DNA of 64,000 bases from Xanthomonas arboricola pv. juglandis (lineage in GTDB: Bacteria > Pseudomonadota > Gammaproteobacteria > Xanthomonadales > Xanthomonadaceae): positions 498,785 through 562,784 of the forward strand of contig NZ_JZEF01000002.1 of the NCBI RefSeq assembly GCF_001013475.1, in the 5' to 3' direction. The notes beneath the pieces are model-generated. The model worked only from the letters and a program-made list of their open reading frames with translations, ran no database searches and was not told the origin of the DNA. The translations under genes were made by a program, and so were the position numbers. This document shows positions 1-7,270 of the stretch, one piece after another (within the stretch, counting starts at the first letter, position 1; the number at the start of each line of letters is the position of its first letter).

Positions 1-91
1 TGGGCAGGAAGTCAGGGTGCCGTAGCGGCGTCTTGGCCTCGACATGCAAAGCGTGAACCGGGTCGAGCATCGGTGCGCCGACATCCTGCAA
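1..91 (-). CDS. 5' end of a minus-strand gene, partial
   Basis: The minus strand is open from the window edge up to here and reads like protein (…LDPVHALHVEAKTP…). The gene runs off the left edge, so only about 23-30 residues are visible. Possible starts are the ATG at 70 or the TTG at 91; neither has a strong ribosome binding site, although an AGGAT lies some way before the ATG. I do not recognise the product. It would be divergent from the gene at 162. The call rests on residue composition over a short stretch and could be wrong. Confidence 0.35.
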   Translation of the reverse strand, partial: MQDVGAPMLDPVHALHVEAKTPLRHPDFLP

Positions 92-161
92 ACGTTTGGC
101 TCACTTGATTCTCACGGTGTATGGTGTGAATTATGTTGCACAGCAGCATCGGAGCTCAGCA

Positions 162-572
162 ATGCTCGACTCACGCATCGAAAAGGTTGATCTGGCACTC
201 ACCGAGATTGCCAAGGACCCATCGGAGAAGGTGGCGCTGTGGCAGTGGGCGTGCCGCGAGATGCTGCACGAGACGCTGATCGGCATGCACCAGCTCTCGC
301 ACCTGGCGGGTATTTCCCAGCAGGTTGCCAACGACTGGCGCGCGCCGGTGGATGTGATCGCACCCGAGAAGCCTTATCTGGCCCCCTCCGCGTTGGCCGA
401 TCGTCGTCTGCCGCAGGTGCTCGACGGCCTGGGCAATACGCACGACGACAACGACCGCGCCACGCTGTGGCGGCTGCGCTATGCCAGCCTGATCGCCGCC
501 ACCCTGCAGGGCATGCAGGCACTGGCCGACAAGCACCGCATCGACCGCCAGGCGATGGCGCTGGGACAGTGA
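162..572 (+). CDS. Conserved-looking hypothetical protein, 136 aa
   Basis: Soluble, mainly helical 136-residue protein with no signal peptide or membrane segment. I do not recognise the family. An open frame reaches back to a TTG at 96, but the ATG at 162 is preceded by GGAG eight bases upstream and is the better start. The C-terminal half (…ATLWRLRYASLIAATLQGM…) looks like an amphipathic helix bundle. The frame has normal Xanthomonas-type codon use and ends cleanly before a convergent gene. No function is assigned. Confidence 0.7.
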   Translation: MLDSRIEKVDLALTEIAKDPSEKVALWQWACREMLHETLIGMHQLSHLAGISQQVANDWRAPVDVIAPEKPYLAPSALADRRLPQVLDGLGNTHDDNDRATLWRLRYASLIAATLQGMQALADKHRIDRQAMALGQ

Positions 573-643
573 GCTGACAGCGCTGCGCGGCCGCAAGCGT
601 TGCGCCGGCTTCCGAACGGTCGCTTCACGTCAGCATGCTTGCT

Positions 644-946
644 TCAATGCCGGACGGCAGCCTCTTCCAAATGCCGCCACGCATGCCGCACGATCCAGCG
701 CGCCTGGTCCCAGGGCACCGACAGCAGCGGTTGATAGTGGTAATAGCCGTCCTGCAGCACGCGATACAGCTGCGCCTCGGTCGCGCGCGGATAGGACAGA
801 TAGATGTCGTAGCCAAGCGTGAGTAGCCGGGCGTAATCGGCGAAGGCGTAACCACCCAGATGGCCTTCGGCGTGGACATCGCGCCAGTAGGCGATCTCCG
901 TGTCGAGATCGACGCTGCGGCGGGTCAAGACGGATGCGCTGTGCAT
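644..946 (-). CDS. Hypothetical protein, 100 aa
   Basis: Small soluble protein rich in Tyr, Trp and His (motifs YWRDVHAEGHLGGYAF and DGYYHYQPLLSVPWDQARW). The frame is open further upstream to 1093, but the ATG at 946 has a GGAG about nine bases before it and removes a poor N-terminal segment. It lies 143 bp downstream of the dkgB-type gene on the same strand and could be read through from it. I do not recognise the family and give no function. Confidence 0.6.
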   Translation of the reverse strand: MHSASVLTRRSVDLDTEIAYWRDVHAEGHLGGYAFADYARLLTLGYDIYLSYPRATEAQLYRVLQDGYYHYQPLLSVPWDQARWIVRHAWRHLEEAAVRH

Positions 947-1089
947 GGGTAGGACTCCGTTGCCGAGACTACCCCCTGTGTCCGGCACCGTAGCAGCGCC
1001 TGCCGCGTGCAACCAGCACGCGACGACGAGCGGTCGTCGCGGTGATTGCGCCACGGGCCGGACAGTGCCGACCCGTGGCAGCCGGGACC

Positions 1090-1893
1090 TCAATCCCAGT
1101 CGGGTGCGATGGCCTTCGGGTTGGCCAGCCGCTGCCCGCGGTCCAGTGCGGCGATTTCGGCCATGTCCTGCTCGCTCAGCCGCAGCGTCTGCGCCTTGAG
1201 ATTGCTCTCCAGATTGTCCCGCTTGGTCGAGGACGGAATCACCGAATACCCCTGCTGCAGTGCCCAGGCCAGGGTGACCTGCGCCGGGGTGGCGTCGTGG
1301 CGTGCGGCGATCGCCTGGATCACCGGGTCCTTCAGCACCTCGCCCACCGCCAGCGTCATGTACGAGGTGACATGGATGCCTTGCTCACGCAGGAACGCGA
1401 TCAGGCTGCGGTTCTGCAGGTACGGATGCACCTCGATCTGATTGGTGGCGATGGCATCGGCGCCCAGGATCTCGATGGCCTGCCTGGTCAGCGCGATGGT
1501 GAAGTTGGATACACCGATCGCACGCGTCAGGCCCTGCTGACGGGCCTCGTTCAAGGCTTCCAGATACTCGCGCATCGGCACCTGATCCTTTGGCGAGGGC
1601 CAGTGGATCAGGGTCAGATCGACATCGTCGGTGCCCAGTTTGCGCAGGCTTTCCTGCAGGCTGGGCAGCAAGGCGCTGCGCTCGAACTTGTCGACCCAGA
1701 TCTTGGTGGTCAGATACAGCTGGTCGCGCGGCAGCCCGGATGCGGCAATGGCCTGGCCGACCTGCTGTTCGTTGTCGTAGATCTGTGCGGTATCGATGGC
1801 GCGGTAACCCAACTCCAGCGCGTTGCGCACCGAGTCGATGACGACCTGGTCCTTGAGACGGAAGGTACCGAGGCCGAATGCGGGGACTGTCAT
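1090..1893 (-). CDS. dkgB: Aldo/keto reductase, DkgB (2,5-diketo-D-gluconate reductase B) type
   Basis: Cytosolic NADPH-dependent reductase of 267 residues, the usual size for DkgB. The AKR features are visible in order: FGLGTFRL at the N-terminus, [13 protein letters not shown] with the catalytic Asp and Tyr, TTKIW with the Lys, and LTLIHWPSP with the His. [13 protein letters not shown] near the C-terminus is the NADPH phosphate loop. Known family members reduce 2,5-diketogluconate, methylglyoxal and other small aldehydes; the substrate here cannot be read from sequence. AAGGAA lies just before the ATG. It is followed on the same strand by another reductase and a second AKR further upstream, so the three may form a carbonyl-detoxification group. 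Confidence 0.85.
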   Translation of the reverse strand: MTVPAFGLGTFRLKDQVVIDSVRNALELGYRAIDTAQIYDNEQQVGQAIAASGLPRDQLYLTTKIWVDKFERSALLPSLQESLRKLGTDDVDLTLIHWPSPKDQVPMREYLEALNEARQQGLTRAIGVSNFTIALTRQAIEILGADAIATNQIEVHPYLQNRSLIAFLREQGIHVTSYMTLAVGEVLKDPVIQAIAARHDATPAQVTLAWALQQGYSVIPSSTKRDNLESNLKAQTLRLSEQDMAEIAALDRGQRLANPKAIAPDWD

Positions 1894-1904
1894 TGTGTTC
1901 CTTT

Positions 1905-1933
1905 GGTAATTGGGAATGGGGAATGGGGAATCG
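1905..1933. repeat. Short GGGAATGG(GG)AAT direct-repeat tract
   Basis: Tandem copies of a GGGAATG-type heptamer sit between dkgB and the upstream reductase. The same flavour of repeat (TTCGGGATTCGGGATTCG) recurs near 41698-41717 and a degenerate form lies near 30645-30672, so this is a dispersed intergenic element. No function is visible. Confidence 0.55.
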
Positions 1934-1969
1934 TAAAAGCGGGGAGCGTATTCGGCGCTGCGAGTCGAG

Positions 1970-2998
1970 CTAGTCGAGGGCGACGACCGCCTTGCCGAAG
2001 TTTTCGCCGCGCAGCAGGCTGATCAGGCCCTGTGGGGCGCTGTCCAGGCCGTGCAGGACGTGCTCGCGGTACTGGATCTGGCCCTCGCGCAGCCACTGGC
2101 CCATCTCACGCAGGAAGGCGGGCATCAGGCGGATGAAGTCGTGCTGGATGAAACCGCGCACGGTCAGCCGCTTGCGCAGCACCTGGCCCATGAACTCCGG
2201 CAGCCGATCCGGCCCCGGCGAGGCCTGGCCGCGACTGTTGTAGGTGGCGATCACGCCACATACCGGGATGCGCGCGAAGTCGTTCAATTGCGGCAGTACC
2301 GCGTCGAAGACCTTGCCGCCGACGTTCTCGAAATAGATGTCGATCCCGTCCGGCGTGGCAGCGCGCAGTTGCTCGGCAAAGTCGTCGGCGCGGTGGTCCA
2401 GTGCCACATCAACGCGCAATACCTCGCGCAGGTACCGCACCTTTTCCTCGCCACCGGCGATGGCCACCACGCGCAAGCCCTGCAGACGCGCCAGCTGGGC
2501 CACGGTGGCGCCGACCGGCCCGCTGGCTGCCGCCACGACCAGGGTCTCGCCGGCCTGCGGCTTGCCGATTTCGTGCAGGCCGGCATAGGCGGTGAAGCCG
2601 GGCATGCCGTACACGCCGAGCGCGGTGCTGAGCGGCAGGGCATCGTCCTTGGGCAGCTTGCGCAGCGGCGTGGTGGGCGTGAGCAGGCTATGGCTCTGCC
2701 AGCCGCCGGGCAGCACCAGCAGGTCGCCAGGCTGATAGCCGGTATGGTGCGATTCGAGCACTTCGCCGACGGTGCCGCCTTCCATCACCGCGTCGATCTC
2801 CACCGGTGCGGCATAGGACGGGCCTTCGTCCATGCGCCCGCGCATGTACGGGTCCAGCGACAGGAAGCGGTTGCGCACCAGGATCTGCTCGTGCCCGGTG
2901 GGCGGCAAGGCGACTTCTTCAATACGGAAATTGTCGGCGCTCGGCTCTCCGTGCGGGCGCGAGGCCAGCACGATGCGGCGATTGGTGATCGATGTCAT
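1970..2998 (-). CDS. NADP-dependent oxidoreductase, MDR superfamily (CurA/leukotriene B4 dehydrogenase type)
   Basis: Medium-chain dehydrogenase/reductase of 342 residues without the catalytic zinc ligands. The N-terminal GroES-like part carries the [11 protein letters not shown] motif typical of the prostaglandin reductase/CurA branch. The Rossmann part has [18 protein letters not shown] as the dinucleotide-binding turn and [14 protein letters not shown], both family hallmarks. Members reduce the C=C bond of alpha,beta-unsaturated carbonyls using NADPH. The start ATG has AAGGAA upstream. It sits between two aldo/keto reductases on the same strand, which suggests a shared role in handling reactive carbonyls. 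Confidence 0.85.
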   Translation of the reverse strand: MTSITNRRIVLASRPHGEPSADNFRIEEVALPPTGHEQILVRNRFLSLDPYMRGRMDEGPSYAAPVEIDAVMEGGTVGEVLESHHTGYQPGDLLVLPGGWQSHSLLTPTTPLRKLPKDDALPLSTALGVYGMPGFTAYAGLHEIGKPQAGETLVVAAASGPVGATVAQLARLQGLRVVAIAGGEEKVRYLREVLRVDVALDHRADDFAEQLRAATPDGIDIYFENVGGKVFDAVLPQLNDFARIPVCGVIATYNSRGQASPGPDRLPEFMGQVLRKRLTVRGFIQHDFIRLMPAFLREMGQWLREGQIQYREHVLHGLDSAPQGLISLLRGENFGKAVVALD

Positions 2999-3114
2999 GG
3001 GGGATTCCTTGCGGAAAGGGCCGCGCGTACGCGACCGGGGGAGCGCAGCCGCGATGGCGGCTGCGCGCGGAAAGACGCGCGTGGTTGACTGCGTGCGTGC
3101 TGCAAGCCGATGCG

Positions 3115-4086
3115 TCAGGCCGCGTCGGCCGGCTCGGGGGCGCTTGCGGCATCGAGCTGTGCAATCTGATCGGCGCTCAGCGACAGCTGCGCGGCGGCCA
3201 GCACATCGTGCAACTGGGCCACGCTGGTGGCACTGACGATCGGTGCAGTCAGGCCCGGGCGTGCGATCAACCAGGCCAATGCGATCTGGGCCGGCGTCGC
3301 GCTGTGGGTGACCGCCAGATCGTCCAGTGCCTGCAGGATGCGCAGACCGCGCGGATTGACGTATTGCTTGACCACCGAGGCGCCGCGTGCGCTGCTCTTG
3401 CTGGCGTCGTTGGCGCTGCGGTACTTGCCGGTCAAAAAGCCGCTGGCCAGCGAGTAGTAGCTGATCACGCCGAGCTCGCGTTCGCGCACCAGCGGCTCCA
3501 GCTCGGCCTCATAGCCGGCGCGATCGTAGAGGTTGTATTCCGGTTGCAGGCTTTCGTAACGCGGCAGCTTGTACTGCTCGGAAATATCCAGGGCATCGCG
3601 CAGGCGTGCGGCGCTGTAGTTGGACGCGCCGATCGCGCGCACCTTGCCCTGTTCGATCAAGCGGCCGAACGCGGCCAGCGTGGCTTCCAGCGGAATCGAC
3701 TCGTCGTCTTCGTGCGCCTGGTACAGATCGATCACATCGGTCTGCAGGCGGGTGAGCGAATCTTCCACCGCGGCGGCGATGTTCTCCGGCGACAGGCCTG
3801 GCTGCTCGCTCCATTTGGCCACCTTGGTGGCGATAAGCACCTTGTCGCGCTTGCCGCTGCGTGCAAGCCAGCGCCCGATGATGGTTTCCGACTCGCCACC
3901 GCGATTGCCCGGCACCCAGCCGGAGTAGGCATCGGCGGTGTCGATCAGGTTGAAGCCGGCATCGACGAAGGCATCGAGCAACGCGAACGAGGTCGCCTCG
4001 TCGGCGCTCCAACCAAACACATTGCCACCGAACACGATCGGTTGAACCTGCAGGCCGGAGCGGCCTAGCGCGCGGGAGTGGGTCAT
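3115..4086 (-). CDS. Aldo/keto reductase
   Basis: AKR-fold oxidoreductase of about 323 residues, in the branch with the longer DTADAYSGWVPGNRGGESE loop (AKR11/13-like). DTADAY gives the Asp and Tyr, LIATKV the Lys and DLYQAHEDD the His of the catalytic tetrad. The C-terminal SATSVAQLHDVL is the cofactor loop. A GTG three bases upstream of the chosen ATG is an alternative start; AGGAG lies 8 bases before the ATG. The substrate is unknown. It is probably transcribed with the MDR reductase and dkgB-type gene downstream. Confidence 0.85.
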   Translation of the reverse strand: MTHSRALGRSGLQVQPIVFGGNVFGWSADEATSFALLDAFVDAGFNLIDTADAYSGWVPGNRGGESETIIGRWLARSGKRDKVLIATKVAKWSEQPGLSPENIAAAVEDSLTRLQTDVIDLYQAHEDDESIPLEATLAAFGRLIEQGKVRAIGASNYSAARLRDALDISEQYKLPRYESLQPEYNLYDRAGYEAELEPLVRERELGVISYYSLASGFLTGKYRSANDASKSSARGASVVKQYVNPRGLRILQALDDLAVTHSATPAQIALAWLIARPGLTAPIVSATSVAQLHDVLAAAQLSLSADQIAQLDAASAPEPADAA

Positions 4087-4318
4087 CACGGTTGCTCCTG
4101 ATTCGAACTGCCGACAGGATAGTCATGCGTGCCGATGTTGCGTGTGACACCTGCGTGGATTCAGCGTTCCGCAGATCGCCCTCATCGACTCACGTCGTCT
4201 GAACATGTGGCCTGCAGCGCCTGGTGCGGCGCGTCATGCGGCGCACGGATCCGTGCACATGGCAGGCTTCGGGCCGCATGCTAGGCTCGCGCTACTTTTT
4301 CCCGCAAAGGGCGCTGCG

Positions 4319-5174
4319 ATGATCCGCAACAAGCTGGTGTGTGCATGTGTGGTGGGGATGGCAGTGGCGATGAGCGCGCCACTGGCAATGGCAATTAAAC
4401 CGGCCGATAGCGCCAGCTTGCCGGCGCCCGATGCGGCGCTGCAAAAAGCCATCGACGGCAACTGGCGCGATCGCGTCTACGTGCAGCGCGATGTCTATCG
4501 TCATCCCGGCCAGACGCTGGCGTTCTTCGGCATCAAGCCGACCCAGACCGTCATCGAAATCACGCCAGGCGGCGGCTGGTACTCGGAAATCCTGGCGCCG
4601 TACCTGCGCGACAAGGGCAAGTATGTTGCCGCGGTGGTCGACCCGGCGGCGGTGCCGGAGGGGCGCGGCCGCGATTCGGCACAACGTGGGCGCGACGAAC
4701 TGGAGAAGAAGTTTGCTGCCAAGCCGGAGGTGTACGGCAAACCGTCGTTCGTCTCTTATGTTCCCAAGGCGCCTTCGTTCGGCGTGGACAACTCGGCCGA
4801 TCTTGGTGCTGACCTTCCGCAACGTGCACAACTGGCGCATGGCCGGCAATGCCGAGGCGATGTTTGCCGGCTTCTACAAGGTGCTCAAGCCCGGCGGCGT
4901 GCTCGGCGTGGTCGAGCACCGTGCCAAGGCCGACGTGCCGGCCGACGACAAGAGCGGCTATGTCGGCCAGGCGCAGTTGATCGCGATGGCCGAAGCGGCC
5001 GGGTTCAAGCTCGCCGGCAAGAGCGAGGTCAACGCCAATCCGCGCGACACCAAGGACTATGCCGGTGGCGTGTGGACCCTGCCGCCGAGCAACAACCACG
5101 ACAAGGCCGACGATGCCAAGTACAAGGCGATCGGCGAGAGCGACCGCATGACCTTGAAGTTCGTCAAGCAGTGA
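4319..5174 (+). pseudogene. Periplasmic class I SAM methyltransferase (COG4798-like), frameshifted
   Basis: The gene starts at an ATG with a clear signal peptide (MIRNKLVCACVVGMAVAMSA…AMA) and encodes the SAM-binding glycine motif VIEITPGGGWYSEIL. After GVDNSAD the frame is lost. Removing one T from the TT at 4803-4804 restores …NSADLVLTFRNVHNWRM… and a normal C-terminal half ending at the TGA at 5174. The restored protein would be about 284 residues, a full-length predicted periplasmic methyltransferase. As it stands the product would be cut off in the SAM fold and continue in a meaningless frame. It may be a real inactivating insertion or a sequencing error. The enzyme's substrate is unknown in the family. 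Confidence 0.8.
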
Positions 5175-5530
5175 GACGCGGCCTGCATGCCGACGCACCG
5201 CGCGTCGGCATGCGGGTCTTTGGCTGCCTGCCGCAGTGCGTCGATGCTGTCATGGCGCGCGGCATGCGATGACTGCGCAATTGGCTGCACGACCATAAGG
5301 ACGGCGCGGACAGCGCAACGATGGCCAGTTGGACCAACGCTGCGCTGGTTTGCATGCGGCAGGCCATTGATGCAGAACCGCCCCGCGTAGCGATGCCGGC
5401 GGCGTCAGCGTGCAACGCGGTTGCGGGCAGCAGCGCACCACCTGCCGCCGGTAGCGCGACCTCTTCAACCCGGTGCACGACCCACGCGCCACGCGCGTGG
5501 CCTGCAACGGCCTTGCGCAACAGGATTGGC
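5175..5530. other. Intergenic region without a supported gene
   Basis: About 355 bp between the broken methyltransferase and rluE. A plus-strand frame is open into rluE from 5321, but its residues look random and it lacks a ribosome binding site. No repeat or clear promoter was seen. Confidence 0.5.
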
Positions 5531-6109
5531 ATGTTGGTGTTGTTGAACAAACCCTATGGCGTGCTGTCGCAATTCAGCGACCGCTCGCAGCCGCCCAAGC
5601 GCACGCTGGCCGAATTCGGCCTGCCAGCCGACGTCTATGCAGCCGGTCGCCTGGATCACGACAGCGAAGGCCTGTTGCTGCTGACCGACGATGGTGCACT
5701 GGCGCATCGCTTGACCGACCCGCGCCACAAGCAACCCAAGACTTACTGGGTGCAGGTGGAAGGCGACCCGGAACCTGCGCAACTGCAGGCCTTGCGCGAT
5801 GGCGTGCTGCTCAACGACGGCCCGACCCGCCCGGCCGAAGTGCGCAGGCTCGATCCGGCACCGCAGCTGTGGCCGCGCGATCCGCCGGTGCGCGTGCGCA
5901 AGACCGTGCCCGATGCCTGGCTGGAGCTGCAGATCACCGAAGGCCGTAATCGGCAGGTGCGGCGCATGACTGCCTCGGTGGGTCTTCCGACCTTGCGTCT
6001 GATCCGCGTGGCGATCGGCGACTGGACCCTGGATGCGCTGGCGCCGGGCCAGTGGCGCATCGAACAAATGCATGGCGCGCGCCCGGGCAGGACGCGACGC
6101 GGCGCCTGA
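5531..6109 (+). CDS. rluE: 23S rRNA pseudouridine(2457) synthase RluE
   Basis: Pseudouridine synthase of the RsuA/RluB/E/F family, 192 residues. It starts directly with the catalytic fold (LVLLNKPYGVLSQF) and has no N-terminal S4 domain, as is normal for RluE. The active-site motif GRLDHDSEGLLLLTDDG holds the catalytic Asp. ITEGRNRQVRRM is the conserved C-terminal signature. It acts in the cytosol on the large ribosomal RNA. The ATG at 5531 has AGGAT upstream and matches the family start; the longer upstream frame is not believed. It is a monocistronic gene with long flanking gaps on both sides. Confidence 0.88.
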   Translation: MLVLLNKPYGVLSQFSDRSQPPKRTLAEFGLPADVYAAGRLDHDSEGLLLLTDDGALAHRLTDPRHKQPKTYWVQVEGDPEPAQLQALRDGVLLNDGPTRPAEVRRLDPAPQLWPRDPPVRVRKTVPDAWLELQITEGRNRQVRRMTASVGLPTLRLIRVAIGDWTLDALAPGQWRIEQMHGARPGRTRRGA

Positions 6110-6460
6110 TGCATCCGGTACAGCGGTCGCTGCACCGCATGCGGCGCTGAGCTCGATGCATCTTGGACGGCGCTGCTTCCAGAACCGCTCATGCGGCATG
6201 AGCAGCGGGATTGGTAACGCGAGCTCAGACGCAGCGGTTGCGTGTCTGCGGGGCCGATCCACCTTGCAATGCGGCAATGCAGCGCGGGTCAGGGCAAGCG
6301 CGGTAATGACAAGGGCGCGACTAGGGGCAAGCAGCGCGATCACACGCGATCGTTAATCGCCGCGGACCTGCACGTGTAGTGCCGCATTCTTCGACCACCC
6401 GAGTGGGTGTCGATGACTTGGCGATTTAACGGTGGCATCGATCGTGGTCCAAAAACAAAA
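6110..6460. other. Intergenic region, no gene seen
   Basis: About 350 bp between rluE and the terminator of the convergent membrane-protein gene. A small inverted repeat (CTCATGC/GCATGAG near 6188-6204) has almost no loop and no T-run, so I do not call it a terminator. Confidence 0.45.
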
Positions 6461-6485
6461 ACGCCACGGCGCAGGGCCGTGGCGT
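6461..6485 (-). terminator. Rho-independent terminator of the 6510-6941 gene
   Basis: Perfect 10-bp arms (ACGCCACGGC / GCCGTGGCGT) with a five-base loop. On the minus strand the stem is followed at once by a run of T (the plus strand reads CCAAAAACAAAA before it). It lies about 25 bp after the stop of the minus-strand gene. Confidence 0.85.
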
Positions 6486-6509
6486 CATGTTTGTGCCTGG
6501 AACGACGGC

Positions 6510-6941
6510 TTATTCGATGCCGTCGCTCGGGGTCACTGCACCGCGACGCTGGTAGGCGGCGCGACGTGCGCTGGCATTGCTGGCGTGTTCGCGGTCCAGA
6601 CGGTGGACGTTGCCGCCAAGCACCTGCTGGTCACGCTGGCGCTTGCGATACACGGCATAACCGATCAGACCCAGGCCGGCGACCGCAGCGGCCACGGTGA
6701 CGGCCGGGTTGCGCTTGACCACTTTGCTGACGACCTTGCCGCCGGTGCGCACGGCACCCAGGGCAGCACCGGTCTTCAGCCATTCGCTGGCGCCCGGACC
6801 GAAATGACGCAGACTGCTGCCTGCATGACGGGCCTGATCGCCAGCATTGGATGCGGCGTGACGCAGGTGGTCGCCAGCATTGCCAGCCAGTTCCAGGGCA
6901 CGCTCCAGGGCGCGTTCGGTGATCACAGTCAGCTTGCTCAT
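6510..6941 (-). CDS. Hypothetical membrane-anchored protein, 143 aa
   Basis: An N-terminal helical region (about residues 1-75) is rich in Ala, Glu, Arg and His with an ERALERALELAG heptad-like pattern. One membrane segment follows (AVTVAAAVAGLGLIGYAVY, about residues 79-97), then a basic Arg/Lys tail. This layout resembles small inner-membrane stress-type proteins, but I do not recognise a named family. A strong terminator lies just downstream. The gene is alone in its transcription unit. Confidence 0.7.
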   Translation of the reverse strand: MSKLTVITERALERALELAGNAGDHLRHAASNAGDQARHAGSSLRHFGPGASEWLKTGAALGAVRTGGKVVSKVVKRNPAVTVAAAVAGLGLIGYAVYRKRQRDQQVLGGNVHRLDREHASNASARRAAYQRRGAVTPSDGIE

Positions 6942-7131
6942 TGGAGGCGTTTCCTTTCTGAGTACGTGGGCCGCAGTGTGTGGGCTGCTGCGTATAGACG
7001 GTGTTAGCGGTGGCAGGGCTTGTTTGGGTTGCGGTTAAGTAATGAGGTTAGGCGACGCTGCGATCGGTGCTTACCTGGCTTCGGTAGTTACCTGGGTGCG
7101 ACAGAAGCCTGCCCTGGCCGGTGTCGACGTC

Positions 7132-7264
7132 GACTCCCTTCTCAGGCCGGGAGAAGGTACCCCACAGGGGCGGATGAGGGTACGGCCGAAGCCACGTGCG
7201 CTTGAGCAGCGCATGGGCTTCTCCCCGTACCCTAACCCCAACCCCTCTCCCGAGGGGAGAGGGG
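7132..7264. repeat. Dispersed GC-rich palindromic repeat (CCCCTCTCCC/GGGAGAGGGG family)
   Basis: The element begins with a CCTTCTC…GGGAGAAGG hairpin and ends with CCCCTCTCCCGAGGGGAGAGGGG (hairpin at 7242-7264), with GCGGATGAGGGTACGG between. Related copies lie at 19567-19677, 37069-37198 and 51907-52035, with a half copy near 30690. It directly follows the hrpB stop and could end transcription there, but has no T-run. Confidence 0.75.
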
Positions 7265-7270
7265 CTCATA

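Noticed and set aside
5321-5530. N-terminal extension of rluE
   Set aside because: Random-looking residues with no family counterpart; the ATG at 5531 fits the family and has a ribosome binding site.
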